A stretch of DNA of 35,939 bases. Source: Acidimicrobiaceae bacterium (GTDB taxonomy: Bacteria; Actinomycetota; Acidimicrobiia; Acidimicrobiales; UBA8190). Positions 15,892-23,471 of the stretch are shown here, piece after piece; position 1 is the stretch's first letter; every line of letters begins with the position of its first letter. A model generated the notes under the pieces. It searched no databases. It had not been told where the DNA came from and saw only the letters and a list, made by a program, of their open reading frames with translations. Location: the NCBI GenBank assembly GCA_003151475.1, contig PLXQ01000074.1:2742-38680 (forward strand), in the 5' to 3' direction. A program made the position numbers and the translations under genes.

Positions 15892-16539
15892 ATGGCGCGT
15901 TATACCGGGCCCGTCTGCCGCCTGTGCAGGCGCGAGCGGACCAAGTTGTTCTTGAAAGGCGAGCGTTGCTACTCGCTCAAATGCCCTGTCAGCGATGCGG
16001 TGAGCGACCGCCACAGCCGCGCCTACCCGCCCGGCGAGCACGGTCGCGACCGTATGCGGCAGGGTTCGGAGTACCTGGCGCAGTTGCGTGAGAAGCAGAA
16101 GGCCCGGCGCATCTACGGGGTCCTCGAGAAGCAGTTCCGCATCGTCTACGCCGAGGCCAACCGCCAGCCGGGGATTACCGGTGAGAACCTCCTGCGGCTG
16201 CTGGAGCTGCGACTGGACAACGTCGCCTTCCGTGCCACCTGGGGAGCGAGTCGCAGCCAGGCCCGTCAGCTGGTGCGCCACGGCCACGTCCACGTGAACG
16301 GCAAGCGGGTCACCATCCCGAGCTACCGGGTACGCGAGGGCGATGTGGTGGCTCTGAAGCCGGCTGCCCGCGAGATGTATGTCGTGCGCCGCAACCTCGA
16401 CACCCTCGACCGGCCTCTGCCGTTGTGGCTCGAGGCCGGTGAGGGCCGCACCTCGGTGCGGGTGACCACCCTGCCGCAGCGCGAGCACATCGACGAGCCG
16501 CTGCGTGAGTCCCTGATCGTCGAGCTCTACTCCAAGTAA
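15892..16539 (+). CDS. rpsD: 30S ribosomal protein S4, zinc form
   Basis: S4 nucleates 30S assembly and, in E. coli, represses the alpha operon. The 215-residue product starts [15 protein letters not shown] and has C9, C12, C26 and C31, the zinc knuckle of the C+ form. The S4 RNA-binding domain is at about residues 100-165, with [31 protein letters not shown] and the R-E-G-D turn. The C-terminal LIVELYSK is canonical. ATG 15892 follows a 30-base spacer containing GAAGGGAG. It would be the candidate regulator of this operon. Confidence 0.97.
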   Translation: MARYTGPVCRLCRRERTKLFLKGERCYSLKCPVSDAVSDRHSRAYPPGEHGRDRMRQGSEYLAQLREKQKARRIYGVLEKQFRIVYAEANRQPGITGENLLRLLELRLDNVAFRATWGASRSQARQLVRHGHVHVNGKRVTIPSYRVREGDVVALKPAAREMYVVRRNLDTLDRPLPLWLEAGEGRTSVRVTTLPQREHIDEPLRESLIVELYSK

Positions 16540-16583
16540 CCCCCGTTCCCGCCACCCACCGACCACCTTCAGGAGCGATCTAG

Positions 16584-17522
16584 ATGCTCATCATTCAGCG
16601 ACCGACCGTCGAGGCCATCGGCGAGGAGGAGGGGAGCCGTCAGCGGTTCGCCATCAGCCCTCTCGAGCCGGGGTTCGGGCACACGCTCGGCAACTCGATC
16701 CGTCGGACCCTGTTGTCGTCCATCCCGGGCGCGGCCGTGACCCAGGTCCGGTTCGACGACGCCCTCCACGAGTTCACCACCCTGCCGGGGGTGAAAGAGG
16801 ACATCACCGACGTGATTCTCAACCTGAAGGACATCGTCCTGCGGGTGCACAGCGACGATCCGGTGACGCTGCGCTGCGACAAGCGCGGACCGGCTGACGT
16901 GACGGCCGGCGATTTGCAGCTGACGGCCGACGTCGAGGTGCTGAACCCCGAGCTTCCGGTGGCCACGCTCAACGCCAAGGGCCGCCTGGCCATGGACGTG
17001 ACCGTCGAGCGCGGCCGGGGCTACGTGTCGGCCGAGCGCAACAAGCGGTCCAACACCATTGGGGTCATCCCCGTCGACTCCATCTTCTCGCCCGTCCGCC
17101 GGGTGGCCTTTTCGGTCGAGCCCGTGCGGGTGGAGCAGTCCACCGACTTCGACCGGTTGGTGCTGGACATCGAGACCGACAGTTCCCTCACGCCGCGCGA
17201 GGCCCTGGCCTCGGCCGGGGACACGCTGCGGTCACTCGTGGGACTGGTGGCCGACTTGGAAGACGAGCCCCAGGGCCTGGAGTTGGGCGAGGTGGGCACC
17301 TCCACCAGTGGATCGCCCGACCTCGATCTGCCCATCGAGGACCTCGACCTGTCGGAGCGGCCCCGCAACTGCCTCAAGCGGGCCCAGGTCAACACCATCG
17401 GCGAGCTGGTCGAGCGGACCCACGACGATCTGCTGGCCATCACCAACTTCGGACAGAAGTCCCTCGACGAGGTCATCCAGCGCCTCGACGAGCGGGGTCT
17501 GTCGCTTCGCGTCAAGGACTGA
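16584..17522 (+). CDS. rpoA: DNA-directed RNA polymerase subunit alpha
   Basis: The alpha dimer is the assembly platform of RNA polymerase. The 312 residues show the N-terminal dimerisation domain with EPGFGHTLGNSIRRTLLSSIPGAAV at about 28-52. The insertion with KGRLAMDVTVERGRGYV follows at about residue 130. A flexible acidic linker spans about 225-250. The C-terminal domain then has SERPRNCLKRAQVNTIGELV and FGQKSLDEVIQRL, the DNA- and factor-contacting part. Length and layout are typical of Actinomycetota. ATG 16584 follows AGGAGCG. Confidence 0.98.
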   Translation: MLIIQRPTVEAIGEEEGSRQRFAISPLEPGFGHTLGNSIRRTLLSSIPGAAVTQVRFDDALHEFTTLPGVKEDITDVILNLKDIVLRVHSDDPVTLRCDKRGPADVTAGDLQLTADVEVLNPELPVATLNAKGRLAMDVTVERGRGYVSAERNKRSNTIGVIPVDSIFSPVRRVAFSVEPVRVEQSTDFDRLVLDIETDSSLTPREALASAGDTLRSLVGLVADLEDEPQGLELGEVGTSTSGSPDLDLPIEDLDLSERPRNCLKRAQVNTIGELVERTHDDLLAITNFGQKSLDEVIQRLDERGLSLRVKD

Positions 17523-17535
17523 GGACGGAAAGACC

Positions 17536-17889
17536 ATGCGTGGCATTCCCCGTAAAGGCCGGCGCATGGGTGGCGATGCCGCCCATGAGAAGGCCATGGT
17601 GGGCAACCTGGTGGCATCGTTGATCGCCGCCGAGTCCCTCGTGACGACGGAGGCGAAGGCGAAAGCCCTGCGCCCGGTCATGGAGAAGTGCATCACCGCG
17701 GCGCGCAAGGGCGGCGTCCACCGCCAGCGCCAGGTGGTGGCGCTCATCCGTGACAAGGACATGGCGCACAAGCTGTTCGCCGAGATCGGCCCCCGCTACA
17801 CGGACCGGCCCGGCGGCTACACCCGGATCCTGAAGCTCGGGCCCCGCCTGGGTGACAGCGCGCCCATGGCGCGGATCGAGTTCGTTTGA
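17536..17889 (+). CDS. rplQ: 50S ribosomal protein L17
   Basis: L17 is near the tunnel exit. The 117-residue product has the family signature in order: GRRMGGDAAHEKAMVGNLVASL near the N terminus, TTEAKAKALRPVMEKCIT, then GPRYTDRPGGYTRILKLGPR and a short end. ATG 17536 lies 13 bases after the rpoA stop with GGACGGAAAGA as ribosome binding site. The stop overlaps the truA TTG (TTGA), linking the alpha operon to tRNA modification. Confidence 0.97.
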   Translation: MRGIPRKGRRMGGDAAHEKAMVGNLVASLIAAESLVTTEAKAKALRPVMEKCITAARKGGVHRQRQVVALIRDKDMAHKLFAEIGPRYTDRPGGYTRILKLGPRLGDSAPMARIEFV

Positions 17890-18767
17890 CGCTGTTCGAC
17901 CCTCCTGAGGCCCCCGCCGGGGCCGCTGTCCAGGAGGACGAGGACCAGTCGGGCGACGAGCACCCGACGGTCCCCGATCAGCGCCCGCTGCTGCGGCTGC
18001 GGCTGCTGGTGGCCTACGACGGTGCCGATTTCCGGGGCTTCGCCGCCCAGCCGGGCCAGCACACGGTGGCCGGCGAGCTCGGCCGTGCGCTGCAGACGGC
18101 GCTGCGTCAACCGGTGGATCTGACCTGCGCCGGCCGGACCGACGCCGGGGTGCACGCTACCGGGCAGGTGGTCCACGTCGACGTCCGGGGCGAGGTGGAC
18201 ACGGCGAGTCTCGTGAAGGCCGTGAACGCCATGCTCGGACCGGCCGTCGTGCTGCGCTCGGCCGAGCCCGCCCCGCCGGGGTTCGACGCCCGGCGCTCGG
18301 CCCGGGCCCGCCACTACCGCTATCTCGTCCTCCAGGGAGACGCACCCGATCCGCTCCTAGCCCCTCTCGCCTGGCACGTACGGGACCGGCTCGACATCCG
18401 GGCCATGGCCGCCGGCGCCGACGCCCTTCTCGGTGAGCACGACTTCCGTGCCTTCTGCCGCCGGCCGCCGGGGACGGCGCCGGGCGAGCCCATCACCCGC
18501 CGGGTTCTCGACGCCTCCTGGCGCGAGGTGCCGTGGACGCCCGGCGGCCTCGAAGACGGCGCCCGGCTGCTTCGTTTCGACATCTCGGCCCAGTCCTTCT
18601 GCCATCAGATGGTCCGCTCCGTCGTGGGCACCCTGGCCGAGGTGGGTCGGGGTCGGAAGCGGGCGTCGGACGTCACGTGGATGCTCGGCTCCGGGGACCG
18701 CTCGGAGGGTGCCAATCTGGCTCCCCCCCACGGGCTGTGTCTCTTGTCGGTCGACTATCCGGAATAG
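17886..18767 (+). CDS. truA: tRNA pseudouridine(38-40) synthase TruA
   Basis: TruA makes pseudouridine at positions 38-40 of the tRNA anticodon arm. The family core begins near residue 36 (LRLRLLVAYDGADFRGFAAQ). The catalytic Asp is D86 in CAGRTDAGVHATGQVVH. The C-terminal FDISAQSFCHQMVRSVVGTL is also canonical. The start is TTG 17886, overlapping the rplQ stop. The first 34 residues are an acidic, proline-containing extension not normally present, so a later unrecognised start cannot be excluded. Total length of 293 exceeds the usual 245-270. Placement after rplQ is common in Gram-positive genomes. Confidence 0.93.
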   Translation: MTLFDPPEAPAGAAVQEDEDQSGDEHPTVPDQRPLLRLRLLVAYDGADFRGFAAQPGQHTVAGELGRALQTALRQPVDLTCAGRTDAGVHATGQVVHVDVRGEVDTASLVKAVNAMLGPAVVLRSAEPAPPGFDARRSARARHYRYLVLQGDAPDPLLAPLAWHVRDRLDIRAMAAGADALLGEHDFRAFCRRPPGTAPGEPITRRVLDASWREVPWTPGGLEDGARLLRFDISAQSFCHQMVRSVVGTLAEVGRGRKRASDVTWMLGSGDRSEGANLAPPHGLCLLSVDYPE

Positions 18768-18797
18768 GACCCCACCTGGGGATTCCCCCCCGGGAGC

Positions 18798-18827
18798 TTG
18801 CCCGGCCCCGGCCCGAGCATCTAGTGT
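18798..18827 (+). promoter_or_regulatory. Candidate promoter for rplM-rpsI
   Basis: TTGCCC (18798-18803) and TAGTGT (18822-18827) are 18 bases apart, a plausible sigma-70-type promoter. The -35 is identical to that of the groES promoter at 30633. It would give an rplM leader of about 110 bases. Confidence 0.5.
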
Positions 18828-18846
18828 GAGAGGTCCGTCTGTTGAC

Positions 18847-18902
18847 GGGACGGGCCTATCCCGTCTCCGATCCGCGGTGCCGGCCCCGGCCGGGACCGGC
18901 AC
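18847..18902 (+). promoter_or_regulatory. Two-hairpin leader of rplM
   Basis: GGGACGGG (18847-18854) pairs with CCCGTCTC (18860-18867) around CCTAT, eight pairs with one G-U. GTGCCGG (18877-18883) pairs with CCGGCAC (18896-18902), with an inner CCC/GGG stem, making a nearly continuous helix. L13 operon leaders that serve autoregulation are known in other bacteria; whether this is equivalent is inference. The rest of the 177-base gap shows nothing more. Confidence 0.45.
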
Positions 18903-18944
18903 CCGGGCGGTGCACCAATCGCCACCATCGACCAAGGACCCCGC

Positions 18945-19394
18945 GTGCGCACGTTCTCGCCGAAACCTGTGGACATCACCCGTGCCTGGCACGTCGTCGA
19001 CGCCGACGGCCTGGTGCTCGGCCGTTTGGCCACCGAGGTCGCCACCATTTTACGGGGCAAGCACAAGGCGATCTTCGCCCCCCACGTCGACACGGGCGAC
19101 CATGTCATCGTGATCAACGCCGCCAAGATCGTGCTCAGTGCGGGCAAGGCGGAGAAGAAGTTCGTCTACCGCCACAGCGGCTATCCCGGAGGGCTGAAGA
19201 CGGCCAGCTACGCCGATCTCCTTCTCACCCGGCCCGCCGACGTGGTGCGCCGGGCCGTGCGGGGCATGCTGCCGCGCAACCGTCTCGGCCGTCAGCAATT
19301 GTCGAAGCTCAAGGTCTACGCCGGCCCCGAGCACCCCCACGAAGCCCAGCAGCCGCAGGTCCTCGAGATCCCCGGCGCCCGGGCCCGGATCTAA
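18945..19394 (+). CDS. rplM: 50S ribosomal protein L13
   Basis: L13 is an early 50S assembly protein. The 149-residue product has [24 protein letters not shown], then [22 protein letters not shown] and the signature HSGYPGGLK, followed by [25 protein letters not shown] and HPHEAQQP. All are family hallmarks and the length is normal. GTG 18945 is preceded by AAGGA. It pairs with rpsI as in nearly all bacteria. Confidence 0.98.
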   Translation: MRTFSPKPVDITRAWHVVDADGLVLGRLATEVATILRGKHKAIFAPHVDTGDHVIVINAAKIVLSAGKAEKKFVYRHSGYPGGLKTASYADLLLTRPADVVRRAVRGMLPRNRLGRQQLSKLKVYAGPEHPHEAQQPQVLEIPGARARI

Positions 19395-19422
19395 CGCTCC
19401 CTCGAAAGAACAGGTCACCCAC

Positions 19423-19833
19423 GTGTCGACAAAGCCGAAGCTCCCCGTTCCCCTGAGCCAGACGACGGGACGCCGCAAGAGGGCGGTCGCCCGCGTCCGG
19501 GTCCGTACGGGCCAGGGCACCATCACCGTCAACCGCAAGCCGATCGAGCAGTACTTCACGTCGGCCACCCACCGGATGGTGGTGACCGAGCCGTTGCGGC
19601 TGACCAATCTGGGTGAGGGCTACAACATCGACGCCACCATCGACGGCGGCGGCGTGTCGGGCCAGGCCGGCGCCATGCGCCTGGGTATCGCCCGCTCGCT
19701 CCTCGAGCTCGACCCCGAGCTGCGCCCGACCCTCAAAAAGGCCGGCCTCCTCACCCGCGACGCACGCGAGAAGGAGAGCAAGAAGTACGGCCTCAAGAAG
19801 GCCCGCAAGGCGCCCCAGTACTCGAAGCGGTAG
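19423..19833 (+). CDS. rpsI: 30S ribosomal protein S9
   Basis: S9 is in the 30S head, and its C-terminal tail touches P-site tRNA. The 136-residue product has [20 protein letters not shown] near residue 15, [21 protein letters not shown] in the middle, and the tail [20 protein letters not shown] ending in the tRNA-contacting Lys-Arg. GTG 19423 is the start, 28 bases after rplM. glmM follows after six bases, so ribosome and envelope genes may share a transcript. Confidence 0.97.
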   Translation: MSTKPKLPVPLSQTTGRRKRAVARVRVRTGQGTITVNRKPIEQYFTSATHRMVVTEPLRLTNLGEGYNIDATIDGGGVSGQAGAMRLGIARSLLELDPELRPTLKKAGLLTRDAREKESKKYGLKKARKAPQYSKR

Positions 19834-19839
19834 TCGGCT

Positions 19840-21204
19840 GTGGGTGTCCGGTTCGGCACCGACGGCATCCGGGGTGTCGCCAATGCCGAGCTCGGAGCGG
19901 AGCTCGTTCTGGCCCTCGGTCGGGCCACGGCGCGGGCGTTACCGGCCCAGGCCTTCCTCGTCGGTCGCGACACCCGGCAGTCGGGCCCGTTGCTGCAGGC
20001 GGCGCTGTCCGCTGGTCTGGCCAGTGAGGGCGCCGACGTGGTTGACCTCGGCGTCTTACCCACCCCCGGGGTGGCCTGGCTGTGCGCGGCGCGCCAGTTG
20101 CCGGGAGCGGTGATCTCGGCCTCGCACAACCCCTTCACCGACAACGGGGTGAAGCTCTTTGCCACCGGTGGGCTGAAGCTGCCGGGGACCGTCGAGGCGG
20201 CGGTGGAAGAGGAGCTCGACCGGGTCCTGGCCGCCGACGCCCGGGGCCCCCTGGCCCCGACCGGGCGCGGGGTGGGCCGGCTGTGGTCCGATCTCGACGC
20301 CGTCGGCGGCTACGTCGACCATCTGGTGTCCGCTCTCGAGGGTCGTTCCCTCGACGGCATGTCTGTGGTTCTCGACTGCGCCAACGGTGCCGCCTCGGCT
20401 ATCGCTCCCGTCGTCTTCGAGCGCCTGGGGGCACAGGTGGACGTCATCGCCGCCGAGCCCGACGGGACGAACATCAACGACGGCTGCGGTTCCACCTATC
20501 CGCAACGGCTCTGCGCCGAGGTGCGGGCCCGGGGCGCCGCCGTGGGCCTGGCCTTCGATGGCGATGCCGACCGGCTGGTGGCCGTGGACCACAGCGGTCA
20601 TGCCACCACCGGAGACGAGCTCCTCGCCCTCTTCGCCGCCGATCTGTCCGCCCGGGGCCGGCTGGCCGGCAACACGGTGGTGGTCACCGTCATGTCGAAC
20701 CTCGGCTTCCGCCTGGCCATGGCGGAGAAGGGGATCGCCGTGCGCGAGACGCCCGTGGGCGACCGGTCCGTACTCGAAGCCCTCGACGCCGACGGCCTCA
20801 CCCTCGGCGGCGAGCAGTCGGGGCACCTGGTGTTCCGGGAGGTGGCCACCACCGGCGACGGGATCCTGACCGGGGTCCTGCTGCTCGATCTGCTGAAGCG
20901 GGTGGGCCGGCCCCTGGCCGAGCTGGCCTCCGAGGCTATGAACCGGCTCCCCCAGGTCCTTCTGAACGTCCGGGCCGCCGATCCCGGTCAGGTGGTCGAG
21001 AACGACGCCGTCCAGGCCGAGGTGGCCGAGGTGACGGCCGAGCTGGGAGACGGGGGCCGGGTCCTTCTGCGGGCCAGCGGGACCGAGCCGCTCGTCCGGG
21101 TCATGGTCGAGGCGGCCCACGAAGACGTCGCCTACGAGCTGGCGCGACGCCTCGGTGCGGTGGTCGAACGGGCCGGGGCCGACGTGGTGTCGGGCGCGCC
21201 GTAG
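19840..21204 (+). CDS. glmM: Phosphoglucosamine mutase
   Basis: GlmM converts glucosamine-6-phosphate to glucosamine-1-phosphate, feeding UDP-GlcNAc for peptidoglycan. The 454 residues include the N-terminal FGTDGIRGVAN and the phosphoserine loop ISASHNPF with the phosphorylated Ser at 95. The metal loop DGDADR is at 240-245, the sugar loop GGEQSGH at about 325, and the phosphate loop RASGTEPLVRVM near the C terminus. All four active-site loops are intact. GTG 19840 lies six bases after rpsI. It is followed by glmS, the preceding step in the pathway. Confidence 0.98.
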   Translation: MGVRFGTDGIRGVANAELGAELVLALGRATARALPAQAFLVGRDTRQSGPLLQAALSAGLASEGADVVDLGVLPTPGVAWLCAARQLPGAVISASHNPFTDNGVKLFATGGLKLPGTVEAAVEEELDRVLAADARGPLAPTGRGVGRLWSDLDAVGGYVDHLVSALEGRSLDGMSVVLDCANGAASAIAPVVFERLGAQVDVIAAEPDGTNINDGCGSTYPQRLCAEVRARGAAVGLAFDGDADRLVAVDHSGHATTGDELLALFAADLSARGRLAGNTVVVTVMSNLGFRLAMAEKGIAVRETPVGDRSVLEALDADGLTLGGEQSGHLVFREVATTGDGILTGVLLLDLLKRVGRPLAELASEAMNRLPQVLLNVRAADPGQVVENDAVQAEVAEVTAELGDGGRVLLRASGTEPLVRVMVEAAHEDVAYELARRLGAVVERAGADVVSGAP

Positions 21205-21213
21205 CCTGGGGCC

Positions 21214-23064
21214 ATGTGCGGCATCATCGGAGCCACGGGTGACGAGGGTGTCCTCGCCCTGCTTCTCGACGGCCTGGAGCGGCTCGAGTACCGCGGGTAC
21301 GACTCGGCCGGCGTCGCCCTCGACTACGGCCACGATCTCTACCGGGCCCGCGCCGCCACGGGGACGGGGTCTCTGGCCGATCTCCGCAAGGTGGTGGAGA
21401 ACGTCCCCGCCGGGGTGACGGCCGGCATCGGCCACACCCGGTGGGCCACCCACGGCCATCCCACGGAGACGAACGCCCACCCCCACCTCGACTGCAGCGG
21501 CAAGGTGGCCGTGGTCCACAACGGGATCATCGAGAACTGGCGGGAGTTGGCGGCCAAGTTGCGCGAGACCGGCCATGTGCTCGCCTCCGACACCGACACC
21601 GAGGTGTTCGCCCATCTGGTGGAAGAGGAGATGGCCTCGGGCTCGTCGCTGGCCAACGCCGTCCGCTCATCGTTGCGCGAAGTGAGAGGCGCCTTCGCCC
21701 TGGCCGTGATCGCCGCCTCGGAACCGGGGACCATCGTGGCCGCCCGCCGCGTCTCGCCTCTCGTGGTGGGCATGGGCGACGGCGACAATCCGATGGGTCT
21801 CCTCGCCTCCGACATCCCGGCGCTGCTCGGGCACACCCGGCGCTTCTGGGTGCTCGACGACGACCAGGTGGTGGAGCTCCGACCGGGCCAGATGCGAGTG
21901 ACGACCCTGGCGGGAAAGGTGGTCGAGCCCACCGAGCTGCAGGTGGACTGGGACATTGAGGCGGCCGAGAAAGGTGGCTACCCCGACTTCATGGGCAAGG
22001 AGATCCACGAGCAGCCCCGGGCCGTGGCCGACACCCTGCTCGGTCGGCTCCTGGCCGACGACACCATCGGGCTCGACGAGCTGCGGATCACACCCGACGA
22101 CCTGCGCGACATCGACAAGGTGTTCATCGTCGCCTGCGGGTCGAGCTATCACGCCGGCCTGGTGGCCAAGTACGCCATCGAACGGTGGGCCCGTCTTCCC
22201 ACCGAGATCGACATCGCCTCTGAATTCCGTTACCGCGATCCCGTGCTCGACGAGCGCACGCTGGTGGTCGGGGTGAGCCAGTCGGGCGAGACGATCGACA
22301 CCCTGCAGGCGATGAGCGAAGCCCGGCAGTGGAACGCCAAGGTGCTCGTTATCTCGAACGTGGTGGACTCGTCGATGGCCCGGGTGGCCGACGGCGTGCT
22401 CTACACCCACGCCGGGCCCGAGGTGGGAGTGGCCTCGACCAAGACGCACCTGTCGCAGATCGTGGCCCTGGAGCTGCTCGCTCTCTACCTGGCCCAGCTG
22501 CGCGGGACGTTGCCGGCGGCCGACGCCCGGCGGCTCTTCGGCAAGCTCGAAGAACTCCCGGCACTGATCGAGACGGTCTTGGCCCGCGAGGACGACGTCG
22601 CCGCCGTGGCCGGGCAGTTCACGAAGACGCGCGATTTCTTCTTCCTCGGACGCCACGTGGGATTCCCGGTGGCCCTCGAAGGGGCGCTCAAGTTGAAGGA
22701 GCTGTCGTACTTACGGGCCGAGGGTTACCCGGCCGGCGAGCTGAAGCACGGTCCCATCGCGCTGATCGAGCCGGGGGCCGTGGTGGTGGCGGTGGCCACC
22801 CGGACGCGGCTGTGGGAGAAGATGATGAGCAACATCGCCGAGGTCCGCAGCCGCGGTGCCACCGTCTTGCTGGTGGCCAACGACGGCGACGAGGAGACGG
22901 CGGCCGAGGCCGATGCCGTGCTCTGGGTGCCCGAGACCGAGCCGCTCTTCGCCCCCGTGGTCGACGTGGTGCCGTTGCAACTCTTCGCCTACCACCTGGC
23001 CGCGCTGCACGGTCTCGACGTCGACCGCCCCCGCAACCTGGCCAAGACCGTCACCGTCGAGTGA
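21214..23064 (+). CDS. glmS: Glutamine-fructose-6-phosphate aminotransferase (isomerizing)
   Basis: GlmS makes glucosamine-6-phosphate from fructose-6-phosphate and glutamine, the entry to amino-sugar synthesis. The 616-residue product starts MCGIIGATG, with Cys2 becoming the N-terminal nucleophile of the class II glutamine amidotransferase domain; HTRWATHG is at about 74-81. Two SIS sugar-isomerase domains follow (VACGSSYHAGLVAKY and SQSGETIDTL in the first). The C-terminal DRPRNLAKTVTVE is canonical. ATG 21214 lies nine bases after glmM. TAGCCT overlapping the glmM stop could be a -10 for a separate leaderless transcript, but TGGGG also offers a weak ribosome site. Confidence 0.98.
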   Translation: MCGIIGATGDEGVLALLLDGLERLEYRGYDSAGVALDYGHDLYRARAATGTGSLADLRKVVENVPAGVTAGIGHTRWATHGHPTETNAHPHLDCSGKVAVVHNGIIENWRELAAKLRETGHVLASDTDTEVFAHLVEEEMASGSSLANAVRSSLREVRGAFALAVIAASEPGTIVAARRVSPLVVGMGDGDNPMGLLASDIPALLGHTRRFWVLDDDQVVELRPGQMRVTTLAGKVVEPTELQVDWDIEAAEKGGYPDFMGKEIHEQPRAVADTLLGRLLADDTIGLDELRITPDDLRDIDKVFIVACGSSYHAGLVAKYAIERWARLPTEIDIASEFRYRDPVLDERTLVVGVSQSGETIDTLQAMSEARQWNAKVLVISNVVDSSMARVADGVLYTHAGPEVGVASTKTHLSQIVALELLALYLAQLRGTLPAADARRLFGKLEELPALIETVLAREDDVAAVAGQFTKTRDFFFLGRHVGFPVALEGALKLKELSYLRAEGYPAGELKHGPIALIEPGAVVVAVATRTRLWEKMMSNIAEVRSRGATVLLVANDGDEETAAEADAVLWVPETEPLFAPVVDVVPLQLFAYHLAALHGLDVDRPRNLAKTVTVE

Positions 23065-23471
23065 CGCCGCCCGCCGGCGAGGTCGACGGGGGCCGCGTGC
23101 GCGGCATCGGGGTCGACGCCGTCGACGTGGCCCGCTTCCGGACCGTCCTCGAGCGCCGACCGGGCTTGGCCCGGCGGCTCTTCACCGACGCCGAGCGTTC
23201 GTACGCCGCCGCCAAAGCGGATCCCGGCCCCCGCCTCGCCGCGCGCTTCGCCGCCAAGGAGGCGGTGCTGAAGGCCCTCGGTGTGGGGATCGGGGCCACC
23301 GACTTCCGCGACGTCGAGGTGGTGAGCGCCGGGAGCGGCGCCCCGCGCCTCGCCCTGGCCGGACGGGCGGCCACGTTGGCCGACGCCCGGGGGGTGCGCT
23401 GGTGGCATCTGTCGCTGACCCACACCGATCTGGTGGCGGTGGCCAGTGTGGTGGCCGAGGGGGACGGGTGA
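23061..23471 (+). CDS. acpS: Holo-[acyl-carrier-protein] synthase
   Basis: AcpS transfers the 4'-phosphopantetheine arm of CoA to acyl carrier protein. The two family motifs are clear: GIGVDAVDVARF near the N terminus, with the metal-binding Asp, and ARFAAKEAVLKALG in the middle, with the catalytic Glu. The end has the expected LSLTHTDLVAVASVV. GTG 23061 overlaps the glmS stop (GTGA) and gives 136 residues. GTG 23097 gives 124 residues and fits the family N terminus better, so the start is uncertain. The next gene is nnr, a common actinobacterial pairing. Confidence 0.94.
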   Translation: MTPPAGEVDGGRVRGIGVDAVDVARFRTVLERRPGLARRLFTDAERSYAAAKADPGPRLAARFAAKEAVLKALGVGIGATDFRDVEVVSAGSGAPRLALAGRAATLADARGVRWWHLSLTHTDLVAVASVVAEGDG

